From contig JAKSVB010000004.1 of NCBI GenBank assembly GCA_024408335.1, forward strand, positions 1-64,000: 64,000 nucleotides of DNA. The letters are read 5' to 3'. The stretch is from Bacilli bacterium. GTDB taxonomy: Bacteria > Bacillota_I > Bacilli_A > RFN20 > CAG-826. Both the position numbers and the translations under genes were made by a program. Within the stretch, counting starts at the first letter, position 1, and the number at the start of each line of letters is the position of its first letter. Below are positions 15,429-23,147 of the stretch, in pieces. Under the pieces are notes generated by a model. It did no database searches and had not been told where the DNA came from. It saw only the letters and a list, made by a program, of their open reading frames with translations.

Positions 15429-16280
15429 ATGAAAGACGTTTCAAATCTTGACTATAAGATCATCGATGATATGAATTTGGTTATGGAATCGGAGATGATC
15501 GATATCGAAAATTTATCTAAGCTCACTCATATATCCAAAGCAACTGTGCATGGCATTTTGAAACACGAAAAAGTTGGAAAAGACGTCTCCGAAAGATTCT
15601 ATTCTTATGTTTATTCCATCTATAGCCTAAACAAAGCCAAAGAAGAACTCGTTAGGGAAACTTATAACCTACCTTTGTTTCATGGCTCAAAAGAAGGTTT
15701 GTCACATATAAGGCACAACGGTTCTAGAAATAACTGCGATTTCGGAAACGGCTTTTATTTAGGTGAAACATACGAAAACGCGTTGAACTTTGTGTGCGAA
15801 AATGAAAATTCTTCCGTTTACTCATTTAGTTTGTCCCTAGAGCATCTAAATGTTTTACGTTTCGAATGTGATTTGGAGTGGATGCTTGCAATATGTTTTT
15901 ATAGAGGCCGTCTTGATGAATATAAAGATTCCGAGACAATAAGAAGCATAGTAAACAAGATTGAACAAGCCGATGTGATTATTGCCCCTATTGCAGACAA
16001 TAGAATGTATTACATCATGTCTTTGTTCGTAGAAGGAGACATTAACGTCGATGTGGCAATCCATTCCTTATCAGCTTCTAATATGGGAATGCAGTATATC
16101 ATAAAAACGGAAAAGGCTCTTAGCATGCTTACCCCTATCGAAAAGTATTATTTAACCGTTAAAGAAAAAAGCGATTGCCATGACAAACTCGAAAAGAGAA
16201 CCAGGGAAATCGAAGCTAAACTGAAACTCGCTAAAAGGGAATATCGTAACGGTAAATTTATTGACGAGGTTCTTTTATGA
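15429..16280 (+). CDS. DUF3990 (ADP-ribosyltransferase-like) protein with N-terminal HTH, toxin-like
   Basis: The product has 283 residues. Residues about 10-75 look like a helix-turn-helix (IDIENLSKLTHISKATVHGILKH). Residues about 80-240 match DUF3990: LPLFHGSKEGLSHIR (conserved H), NNCDFGNGFYLGETYENALNFV (conserved FGxGFYL) and a later acidic region. As I recall, DUF3990 belongs to the ADP-ribosyltransferase clan and often occurs in two-gene toxin-antitoxin-like pairs. AGGAGG lies before the ATG. The next gene overlaps by 4 bp (ATGA). A second DUF3990 gene is at 44726-45403. Confidence 0.82.
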   Translation: MKDVSNLDYKIIDDMNLVMESEMIDIENLSKLTHISKATVHGILKHEKVGKDVSERFYSYVYSIYSLNKAKEELVRETYNLPLFHGSKEGLSHIRHNGSRNNCDFGNGFYLGETYENALNFVCENENSSVYSFSLSLEHLNVLRFECDLEWMLAICFYRGRLDEYKDSETIRSIVNKIEQADVIIAPIADNRMYYIMSLFVEGDINVDVAIHSLSASNMGMQYIIKTEKALSMLTPIEKYYLTVKEKSDCHDKLEKRTREIEAKLKLAKREYRNGKFIDEVLL

Positions 16281-16765
16281 GAGAATTCGATTTAGAAGGT
16301 TTAAGACTGGCAGAATATCAAGCGAAGATTTTCGAGGCTTCTTCAAACTTAGAATGCTCCACTGCAATATTCATGCGAAGATTTCTTCACTCCAATTTTT
16401 TAATGGTGTTAGATAAGAACGACTGGTCAATTTTGACACTAGACGTTAAAGACGCTCTTAGTAGCGTAAACGAGCAGTTCGGAGAGACAACGTATGGAAA
16501 AAAGAAAGAAGCAAAAGAAGCACTGTTTTGGATCGGTTATCTTTATAGGTACATTTCATATACCAGAAACGTTTCAGTGAGGTTCTTACTAAATAACTTC
16601 GATTATAAGGATCTGATTCCACTATATTACGTCTACCATACGCAAGATATGGAATGGTGCGTAAGAAGCATACTAGAAAAATACGGGATTGATGAGGGGT
16701 TCCTTGATGCGAACATCAGGTTAAAAAGAATAATGCAAGGGCACCCATACAGCTTACGCAAATAG
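16277..16765 (+). CDS. Partner gene of the first DUF3990 module, antitoxin-like
   Basis: The product has 162 residues, soluble and helical. The pattern STAIFMRRFLHSN, FGETTYGKKKEAKEALFWIGYLYRYISYT and YYVYHTQDMEWCVRSIL matches a small family I recall next to DUF3990 genes (YG..K..ELYWIGYxYRY, YHTxDxxxAI). The ATGA overlap with the upstream gene ensures coupled translation, as in toxin-antitoxin operons. That it neutralises the DUF3990 protein is inference. No DNA-binding motif is seen; the HTH is on the DUF3990 protein instead. Confidence 0.72.
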   Translation: MREFDLEGLRLAEYQAKIFEASSNLECSTAIFMRRFLHSNFLMVLDKNDWSILTLDVKDALSSVNEQFGETTYGKKKEAKEALFWIGYLYRYISYTRNVSVRFLLNNFDYKDLIPLYYVYHTQDMEWCVRSILEKYGIDEGFLDANIRLKRIMQGHPYSLRK

Positions 16766-16785
16766 TTTCGTTGCGTTTTGGGCAA

Positions 16786-16810
16786 CAAGAAAAGCCCACA
16801 TAAGTGGGCT
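16786..16810 (-). terminator. Terminator of the SHOCT membrane protein gene
   Basis: On the minus strand AGCCCAC-TTAT-GTGGGCT followed by TTTTCTT. The same stem may also slow plus-strand transcription from the DUF3990 module. Confidence 0.8.
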
Positions 16811-16831
16811 AAGAATGTTTCTTTCTCTGGC

Positions 16832-17428
16832 TTACTTGTTTAAGATCTCGGCTTTTTTGGCTTCGAATTCTTCTTTTGTGATGATTTCTTGTTTGTAGAG
16901 CTCACTCCATTTTACAAGTGCTTCGTATCCATCGCCTTCAGTTTCTTTTTCTTTGGCTTTATCGCCTTTTTCCCATAATTCGATATCAAAGAGAATAACA
17001 CCTACGATAGCGATAAGAAGAGCGATGATGAGAATAACGCTTCCTGCGCCGAAAATGACTTTGACACTTGTTGTGCCTGCGTATGCTTGGCTGCTGGTGC
17101 TGAAATAAGTGATGGAAGAAAGGAAAGGAATGAAGATTCCGAATATTGTTGCTGCAGAGCTTAATAATGGCTTCTTTATCATTCCAAGGAAAAGTCCTCC
17201 AAGAAGAGCGGCAGGAATGATGATATTCAAGCCGATTGTTCCAACTTGGTTAATTGAGCCTGCGGATATTGAAGCGGTTGAAAGCCAAACTGATAACGCT
17301 TGAGTTTCGGTTCCAGTGGATGATTTCATCACGATGCTTAAAGCAGGAAGGAAAAGGGCTACTAAAGCCATGCCGATGGCCACGCCGATGCAGGCGTATC
17401 CAATTTTTACTAAATCATATTTCTTCAT
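16832..17428 (-). CDS. Four-span membrane protein with C-terminal SHOCT domain
   Basis: The product has 198 residues. Transmembrane segments lie at about residues 9-32, 68-88, 95-118 and 128-150. The last 30 residues, ALVKWSELYKQEIITKEEFEAKKAEIL, form a SHOCT (short C-terminal) domain, an amphipathic helix-turn-helix found at the end of many unrelated membrane proteins and probably an oligomerisation tag. The function is unknown. It appears to be a single-gene unit with its own terminator. Confidence 0.82.
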   Translation of the reverse strand: MKKYDLVKIGYACIGVAIGMALVALFLPALSIVMKSSTGTETQALSVWLSTASISAGSINQVGTIGLNIIIPAALLGGLFLGMIKKPLLSSAATIFGIFIPFLSSITYFSTSSQAYAGTTSVKVIFGAGSVILIIALLIAIVGVILFDIELWEKGDKAKEKETEGDGYEALVKWSELYKQEIITKEEFEAKKAEILNK

Positions 17429-17568
17429 ATTTTTACCTCGGTTTCCAATTCTACTATCTATTAGGAAAGAAACAATACATTTCGTTCCAATTTTTAGAAT
17501 TAACCGTGATGAGAAACGAAAAAGGATTCTTGCCTAAGCAACAAGCCAATTAGATATCTCTGTTATCC

Positions 17569-18255
17569 TTATTGCAACGCAATAGTGACGTTTTCTTTGG
17601 AGAAGATGAGTCCCATCTTCTTTAGATCCCTTATTCCAAAGAAGGTAGGGAAAGCTGGAGCGAAAAGCGAGATGATCTCAAAGATAACGCTAAGTTCAAA
17701 TTCTTCACCTTTGGCTAAGGTCATGATGATGTCGACTAAGTCAATGGCGCTAGTAAGAATCATTAAGGACATGCCGATTACTAAGAAGAGAGCCCAGAGT
17801 TTTAAGTTTGCTCTTACTCTTAGCAAAGCGACAACGAAGAACACTAAGGCTAAAAGAGGGATGAGCATTTCTAATAGTGACAAGAAGAAGCCTAAGAAAG
17901 AGCCTTTTCCTTCGAGCACGAAAAGAAGGACATGAGATACGCTTGGAAGAGATGGGAGTATTAAGGCAAGAGAAGCGATCATGAAAGCGAAGGTTATAGC
18001 AAGCCTTTCGATTTTGACATCGAGGTTTCTGATGATGAAGTCGACAAAGCAAATAAGAACGAGTCCTAGAATGATTTCAGTGACTTCGCTTACGAATTCG
18101 ATTACGAATCCGTCACCATTAATAATTTCTTCTGCTATCTCTTTAGGGCCGTTAGCGAAAAGAGAGATGAGGATAATCACCGCTGTGATTATGTGAATTA
18201 GGTCATAGAAGAGAAAACCTAATGTGTTAAATTGTCCATTGTGTTCGTGTTTCAT
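17569..18255 (-). CDS. Multi-pass membrane protein of unknown function
   Basis: The product has 228 residues with about six hydrophobic segments (FYDLIHIITAVIILISLFA, EIILGLVLICFVDFII, LAITFAFMIASLALILP, FLSLLEMLIPLLALVFFVVALL, LWALFLVIGMSLMILTSAIDLVDIIM, EIISLFAPAFPTFFGI). A short His-containing N-terminus (MKHEHNGQ) is cytoplasmic or external. No family is recognised. Single gene, divergent from the HAD gene at 18329. Confidence 0.7.
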   Translation of the reverse strand: MKHEHNGQFNTLGFLFYDLIHIITAVIILISLFANGPKEIAEEIINGDGFVIEFVSEVTEIILGLVLICFVDFIIRNLDVKIERLAITFAFMIASLALILPSLPSVSHVLLFVLEGKGSFLGFFLSLLEMLIPLLALVFFVVALLRVRANLKLWALFLVIGMSLMILTSAIDLVDIIMTLAKGEEFELSVIFEIISLFAPAFPTFFGIRDLKKMGLIFSKENVTIALQ

Positions 18256-18328
18256 AGAAACACTTTAGTCCTTTAGAAGGAGCAATGGAAGAAATATAAT
18301 ACTAAAAGTTAAAAGGAAGGGAATGACT

Positions 18329-18892
18329 ATGGGAAATCTTATACTCTGCGATTGCTTTGGAGTGATACTTGATGAAGTCGCCGTCGGATGGTTCAGAGAC
18401 CACTTCGAAGACCAAAACGAAGCGGACTATCTCAAAGACAAGTATTTTGTTGATGTCGATTTAGGCAATATGCCTCTTGATGATGTTTTCAAAATCATCG
18501 AAAGGGACCTTGGATTTAACGCTGAAGAGATGAAGAAAGACTGGTATTCGAGAATCAATCTCAGGGCCTCAGTTTTAGATTACATTGACGAACTCCGCGC
18601 AAGAGGAAATACCCTCGTTCTCCTTTCGAACGCGGGTTATCCGTTCATTCACGACATGATCAAAAAGTACGATTTTGAAAAACATTTCGACAAAATTTTC
18701 GTCTCCTGTGACCATCACTTAATCAAACCTGATCTCGCCTTTTATAAGCTTGCTGTAAATTCTTTTGAAAAAAGATTCGATAAAATCTTTATGATTGACG
18801 ACTCTCCAAGAAATCTTGAACCGCTAAGTCAGATTGGAATTACCGGAATATTATTTTCCAATTTGGAATTATTGAAAAAGAGTTTCGATTAA
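18329..18892 (+). CDS. HAD superfamily hydrolase
   Basis: The product has 187 residues from ATG 18329 (AAGGAAGGG lies 6-9 nt upstream; an ATG at 18323 is too close). Motif I is ILCDCFGVILDE, with the nucleophile Asp followed by CFGV instead of DxD, as in the YihX/HAD-IA phosphatase group. Motif II is LVLLSNAG, motif III the Lys in HLIKPDLAFYKLA, and motif IV MIDDSPRNLE. A small helical cap lies between motifs I and II. These enzymes dephosphorylate small sugar phosphates or nucleotides; the substrate cannot be told. Confidence 0.88.
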   Translation: MGNLILCDCFGVILDEVAVGWFRDHFEDQNEADYLKDKYFVDVDLGNMPLDDVFKIIERDLGFNAEEMKKDWYSRINLRASVLDYIDELRARGNTLVLLSNAGYPFIHDMIKKYDFEKHFDKIFVSCDHHLIKPDLAFYKLAVNSFEKRFDKIFMIDDSPRNLEPLSQIGITGILFSNLELLKKSFD

Positions 18893-18974
18893 CGAAAAAA
18901 TTCACTACAATTTTAGCAGTTTTTTGATTATTATATATTCGCCTTAGGGCATTGAATTTTTTAGTTAGTCAAAA

Positions 18975-20828
18975 ATGAACATTGCATTATTAACTGAAGG
19001 TTGGAACCGCTTCTACATCATGTCATCGCTCAATGGTATGTTTGCCAGAGCAAAAGAACGTGGCATTGACATATTTGTTGCCCAATTTGCTTCTTTTGGC
19101 GATTGGTGCAAAAACAAAGACTTTAATGAAGGTGAATATTCTGTTTACAAGGTAACAGATTTCACCGATTTTGATGCAATCGTTCTCGATGTCTCCGATA
19201 TGAAGCAAGAAGACATCGAAAGCCGCATCTTCCCAATCATCAAAGAATTAAATATCCCAGTTCTTGCCATTGACTCACATTTCTCTGGCATCCACTACAT
19301 CTCACATAACAACTACGAATCCATCACTAGTATGATGGAACACCTTAGAAAAAAGCATAACGTTAAGTCTTTCGCTTTCTTTGGCGGTCCAGAAGGCACC
19401 TACGAAGCAAACGTCAGAAAACAAGCTTACGAAGACTCCATCAAAGCCTTTGGTCTTTCACTAGAAGATAACCCATCCTATAACGGTAGCTACGAAGCTG
19501 TTTCAGGAAGCAAAAACTTCTCAAAGCTCTTAAAAGAACATGGCAAGATCCCTGAGGCTATCGTTTGCTGCAATGACCGTATCGCAATCGGCGCTTTGGA
19601 AGAAGCTAAGAAATACGGATATGAATGTCCACGTGATTTCCGTATCACTGGATTCGATAACTATGGTGACGCAGAAAGATATTCACCACAGATCACCACC
19701 GTCGGTTTCAACCGTAACGAGGTTGGAAGAAAAACCATCGATATCCTTTGTGACCTTATGGAAGGCAAAGAGATCGATGAATTTGTCTCAATCGAAGGCA
19801 CAATGGTTTTCCGCGAATCATGCGGATGCAATAGCGAAGCTACCCTTGATTACCGCGAATATGCAAAAGCAAGCGTTCTTGAAGGCTTAAGAACAACGGG
19901 TAGAAATAGCACCCTCACTTCTCTTATGGCAGAGCTTACTGCTCTTTCTGATTTCAAATCATATTTTGAATCACTCAAAAATTATTCAATGAGTGATTCT
20001 TCGACCACCCTCGTCGCATGCGACAAAGCATTATTTAGCCCAACCGAATACAAGCTCTTCGAAGGAAAGATTCCAGAAGAAAGACTCGAAGTTTGTTTCT
20101 TTGTCGAAAACGGCAAACGCGTTGAGGTTTCTTCATTTAGAGCCGCTCTTGCTCAGATGATGGCAGATTCAACCAACAGCGTTGTCTTCATCACCTCTCT
20201 CCACTTCGGTTCAAAAGTCGTTGGTTATTTCTTAACAAAACGTAACCCAGGCGATATTTCAGTTCCTGATTTCTTAGACGCAAAATATCGTTTCTTATTC
20301 GCTGGCGAATCTCTTTACAAGCACCTTCGTCAATTAGCCTTATCACAAACCCTTGAAGGCTTATACAAACGCGATCAATTAACTGGCATCCATAACCGTA
20401 TCTACTTCGAAGAAGAGATGGTCGGAAGCTTCGCTAAGTTATATAACGATGAGAAACCTGCAGCAGTCTATTTCGTTGATGCAGATAACTTCAAGATCCT
20501 TAATGACACATTCGGACACGCTCACGGCGATAAGATTCTTAAGCGTATTGCTAAATCCGTTGAAAAGCATTTACCTGAAGGCGGGATGTGTTGCAGATTC
20601 GGTGGTGACGAATTCGTTGCCTTTGCCCCATGTGAATCACACGCAATCGCAGGCGAATACGCGAAAGCGGTCGAAGAGGAATTGGCAAAAGATAACATCT
20701 CTGTCTCAATCGGCGTTGCCTATGGCAACTTAGGCTCTGACTTAGCAGAATATGTCGGCGTAGCGGATAGGAACATGTATCAAAACAAATTCCGTAAGCT
20801 TGGCGACAGACGAGTACTTCAAAAATAA
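18975..20828 (+). CDS. Diguanylate cyclase with a LacI-type sugar-binding sensor domain
   Basis: The product has 617 residues, no signal peptide or transmembrane segment, so cytoplasmic. Residues about 1-280 are a periplasmic-binding-protein-like domain of the LacI/GalR type without the usual N-terminal HTH (AIVCCNDRIAIGALEEAKKYGYECPRDFRITGFDNY). Residues about 290-440 are a linker domain. Residues about 455-617 are a GGDEF domain: DQLTGIHNRIYFEEE, FVDADNFKILNDTFGHAHGDKIL and the intact active loop RFGGDEF. The RxxD inhibitory site is absent (EGGMCC before RFGGDEF), so c-di-GMP feedback is unlikely. It probably makes c-di-GMP in response to an internal sugar-like ligand. Confidence 0.92.
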   Translation: MNIALLTEGWNRFYIMSSLNGMFARAKERGIDIFVAQFASFGDWCKNKDFNEGEYSVYKVTDFTDFDAIVLDVSDMKQEDIESRIFPIIKELNIPVLAIDSHFSGIHYISHNNYESITSMMEHLRKKHNVKSFAFFGGPEGTYEANVRKQAYEDSIKAFGLSLEDNPSYNGSYEAVSGSKNFSKLLKEHGKIPEAIVCCNDRIAIGALEEAKKYGYECPRDFRITGFDNYGDAERYSPQITTVGFNRNEVGRKTIDILCDLMEGKEIDEFVSIEGTMVFRESCGCNSEATLDYREYAKASVLEGLRTTGRNSTLTSLMAELTALSDFKSYFESLKNYSMSDSSTTLVACDKALFSPTEYKLFEGKIPEERLEVCFFVENGKRVEVSSFRAALAQMMADSTNSVVFITSLHFGSKVVGYFLTKRNPGDISVPDFLDAKYRFLFAGESLYKHLRQLALSQTLEGLYKRDQLTGIHNRIYFEEEMVGSFAKLYNDEKPAAVYFVDADNFKILNDTFGHAHGDKILKRIAKSVEKHLPEGGMCCRFGGDEFVAFAPCESHAIAGEYAKAVEEELAKDNISVSIGVAYGNLGSDLAEYVGVADRNMYQNKFRKLGDRRVLQK

Positions 20829-20850
20829 GACCTTCTAAAAAGGTCTTTTT
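20827..20850 (+). terminator. Terminator of the LacI-GGDEF gene
   Basis: AAGACCTT-CTAAA-AAGGTCTT followed by TTT; begins within the stop codon. Confidence 0.85.
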
Positions 20851-20858
20851 GTTATGCA

Positions 20859-21782
20859 TTAGTCATTTTCCGCAAAGAATTTTGTTATAGCGGCATCTAT
20901 TTCTTCTTCGTGCCCTTTTAATAAATGTCCTCCATTATCAAAAGATACGAATGTGTGATTAGAGAATCTTTTGATGCCGTTAAGCGTGTCATTATAATTA
21001 GCGAGTCTGTCGTCTTTGGCTTGAAAAACGATAACGTTGCTCGCGATTGACTCGATGTCATAATCATCGAAGTTCCTTTGCATATCGAGATTCGTGATTT
21101 TGCTATCAAGGACAATTCCTTTCTTCCTTTCTTTAACTGGAAGCATGCTGTTTATGGTTTCGTATTCCATGCCCATCATTGGCTCAAGAAGAGGTGAGAT
21201 CATATACATTCCGAAATCACTAAGAAGGAATTCTGGAGGACCAGCATAATCGCCTACTTTATCTGGTTTACTTAGCATTGGCATTGCGGAGCTATATAAG
21301 ATTATGCCTTTTACCCTATCAGGGTAATCTAGGGCAAATCTTATTGCAGGAGTGCCTCCAGCGCTTGTGGCAAAGAGATATACTTTATCAATATCAAGCT
21401 TATCGAGTAGTTCAACGAAGGCCTCAGCTTGTTCTTTTGGGGTTCCTTCTCCTTTGACATCGCTTCCAAGATACCCAAACCTTGAAGGTGCAATCACCCG
21501 ATGTCCTTTGATAAATTCTTTAGCGGAATCCAAGGCTTGGTCGTATCCTCCAAAGATACCATGGAAAGAAAGGACAACATCCCCTTCCCCTTTATCGCAA
21601 TAAGTCATATTGCCATAACTTAACGACACCGTTTCTGCTTCATAGCTCTTTAATCTTTCTATCGCTTTTGGAAGCGCGATAGCCATGCTGATTGTCATGA
21701 CTGACGTATAAGTCAAGATAAGGGCGACAACCGAAAGAATGATTATAACTGCGACTGGCATTTTCTTTTTCTTCTTTTTCAT
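20859..21782 (-). CDS. Membrane-anchored alpha/beta hydrolase
   Basis: The product has 307 residues from ATG 21782, chosen because it overlaps the TGA of the TetR gene (ATGA). It opens MKKKKKKMPVAVIIILSVVALILTY, a positive cluster plus one transmembrane helix, so the catalytic domain faces outside. The hydrolase core shows VVLSFHGIFGGYDQAL (oxyanion HG), the nucleophile elbow FATSAGGTPAIRFAL, an Asp in FQAKDDRL and His in DNGGHLLKGH. It lies downstream of, and is coupled to, a TetR gene, which probably controls it. The substrate is unknown. Confidence 0.85.
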   Translation of the reverse strand: MKKKKKKMPVAVIIILSVVALILTYTSVMTISMAIALPKAIERLKSYEAETVSLSYGNMTYCDKGEGDVVLSFHGIFGGYDQALDSAKEFIKGHRVIAPSRFGYLGSDVKGEGTPKEQAEAFVELLDKLDIDKVYLFATSAGGTPAIRFALDYPDRVKGIILYSSAMPMLSKPDKVGDYAGPPEFLLSDFGMYMISPLLEPMMGMEYETINSMLPVKERKKGIVLDSKITNLDMQRNFDDYDIESIASNVIVFQAKDDRLANYNDTLNGIKRFSNHTFVSFDNGGHLLKGHEEEIDAAITKFFAEND

Positions 21783-22363
21783 TGCTTCTTTGTGTGGCAT
21801 CCATTTAGAAGCATATGAACAGTACTTCTAATGAAATCTTTCCTTTCTTCTTTCTTAGATAGCAAGTGGCCCGAGAGAGAAGTGCTATTACCATATGAAA
21901 GAAGGGCCACTTGCATGCTAGAAACAAGAACGAAAGCAAAGAGGTTTCTTTCATCTTGATCTAGGTCTTCTTTTAAGGAGTCTTTTATGAGTCCTTGGCT
22001 GCTCATTGTGTTATTCCATCCTTCTTTCTTACTAAAATCATCAAGGATTGAGATTCTAGAGATCAATTCGTTTTGGAAAAGGAATTCAAATACATTTGCC
22101 GCCCCTTCTACTATTCTTTCTTCTAAGGAAAGGGAAGAATCAAAAGTTGGATGATATAAGGAAACAACTTCCCCTATCATTCTTTGAATGGCGATGGTGA
22201 TTAGCTCATCCTTGTTTTTAAAGTGGTAATTCATAAGTCCATTTGCGATACCTGCTTCTTTCGCAATAGCCCTAGTTGAGACTAAGGAAAGGTCGCCATT
22301 TGATTCTTTGATGAGTCTAATTGCCACTTCGATGATTTTCTCTTTCACTTCTTTTTGTTTCAT
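21779..22363 (-). CDS. TetR/AcrR family regulator of the hydrolase gene
   Basis: The product has 194 residues from ATG 22363, which has GAGGAG 6 nt upstream; a longer frame to 22393 runs through that ribosome binding site and through the operator. The HTH is GDLSLVSTRAIAKEAGIANGLMNYHFKNKDELI. The C-terminal half is helical with no specific signature. The gene overlaps the hydrolase gene by 4 bp. A near-perfect palindrome lies between its promoter and its ribosome binding site, so autoregulation of the two-gene operon is likely. Confidence 0.9.
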   Translation of the reverse strand: MKQKEVKEKIIEVAIRLIKESNGDLSLVSTRAIAKEAGIANGLMNYHFKNKDELITIAIQRMIGEVVSLYHPTFDSSLSLEERIVEGAANVFEFLFQNELISRISILDDFSKKEGWNNTMSSQGLIKDSLKEDLDQDERNLFAFVLVSSMQVALLSYGNSTSLSGHLLSKKEERKDFIRSTVHMLLNGCHTKKQ

Positions 22364-22377
22364 GCTTTTCTCCTCTT

Positions 22378-22394
22378 TTTGAGCAGTGTTCAAA
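22378..22394. promoter_or_regulatory. Candidate TetR operator
   Basis: TTTGAGCAGTGTTCAAA has 7 of 8 symmetric pairs. It lies 8 nt upstream of the ribosome binding site, close to the expected transcription start. Confidence 0.6.
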
Positions 22395-22540
22395 TATTAT
22401 GACTGAAGTGATTGTTTTGCAATATGAAAATGAAAAAATCTTTTTTAGAACTAATGTTTTTGTGAGTTATCTCACCTCTAGGGGACAAGAAAAAATATTG
22501 CCTCCATCGGTTCTTTTCAAGGTTAATATTGGGCGTTAAT

Positions 22541-22566
22541 AAAAAGACCCAATTTTTCCTTGGGTC
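22541..22566 (-). terminator. Terminator of the nitroreductase gene at 22575
   Basis: On the minus strand GACCCAA-GGAAAAA-TTGGGTC followed by TTTTTATT. Confidence 0.88.
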
Positions 22567-22574
22567 ATCGTTTC

Positions 22575-23090
22575 TTATAAGTAAGATACGGTCTCTTCAA
22601 GTTCTTTTCTTGATGAGTGGTTAGGAAGAGGGTCCCCTCCTTCTGCTTTATATCCTAGATCTAAGGCCATAACGACTTCTTCATCATTAGGGATGGAAAA
22701 TAGTTCTTTTAATAACTCTGTATCGATTCTATTAAGCCAACACGAATCGACCCCGTAGTTTTTAGAAGCAAGCATCATGTGCGTTGCAACAATTGATGCA
22801 TCTTCTTCTCCTGAAGTCTTCTTTCCATTAGGGTATGTGTACACGCCGTTCTTGTTATAGGTGACAAGAAGCACTGTTTGGGCACCGTATCTGAAAGGAG
22901 AAGTTTCATCGAATTTCTTTAAGGCTTCTTCGCTTCTAAGAACATAGACATGTTGTTCTTGAGCGTTTCTTGCTGTTGGAGCAAGTCTTCCTGCTTCTAA
23001 GATCTTCTTTAATGTAACATCATCCACATTCTTTGATGGGTCATATTTCTTACATGAATATCTTTCTTTGATTAATTTCTCGAATTCCAT
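22575..23090 (-). CDS. Nitroreductase family flavoprotein
   Basis: The product has 171 residues from ATG 23090 (GAGGAA 8 nt upstream; an in-frame start at 23132 lies before this site). The opening MEFEKLIKERYSCKKYDPS and LEAGRLAPTARNAQEQHVYVLR are the FMN-binding start of the family, and MMLASKNYGVDSCWLNRID is the core helix. Such NAD(P)H-FMN enzymes reduce nitro compounds, quinones or flavins. A second member is at 63373-63897. Single gene, own terminator. Confidence 0.9.
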   Translation of the reverse strand: MEFEKLIKERYSCKKYDPSKNVDDVTLKKILEAGRLAPTARNAQEQHVYVLRSEEALKKFDETSPFRYGAQTVLLVTYNKNGVYTYPNGKKTSGEEDASIVATHMMLASKNYGVDSCWLNRIDTELLKELFSIPNDEEVVMALDLGYKAEGGDPLPNHSSRKELEETVSYL

Positions 23091-23147
23091 CGTTTTTTCC
23101 TCAAACCTAAACGCCAAACATCCATTGAACATGATGCAAAGCCAAAA

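Noticed and set aside
22364-22393. Longer start of the TetR gene at 22393
   Set aside because: It would place the clear GAGGAG site and the operator palindrome inside the coding region.
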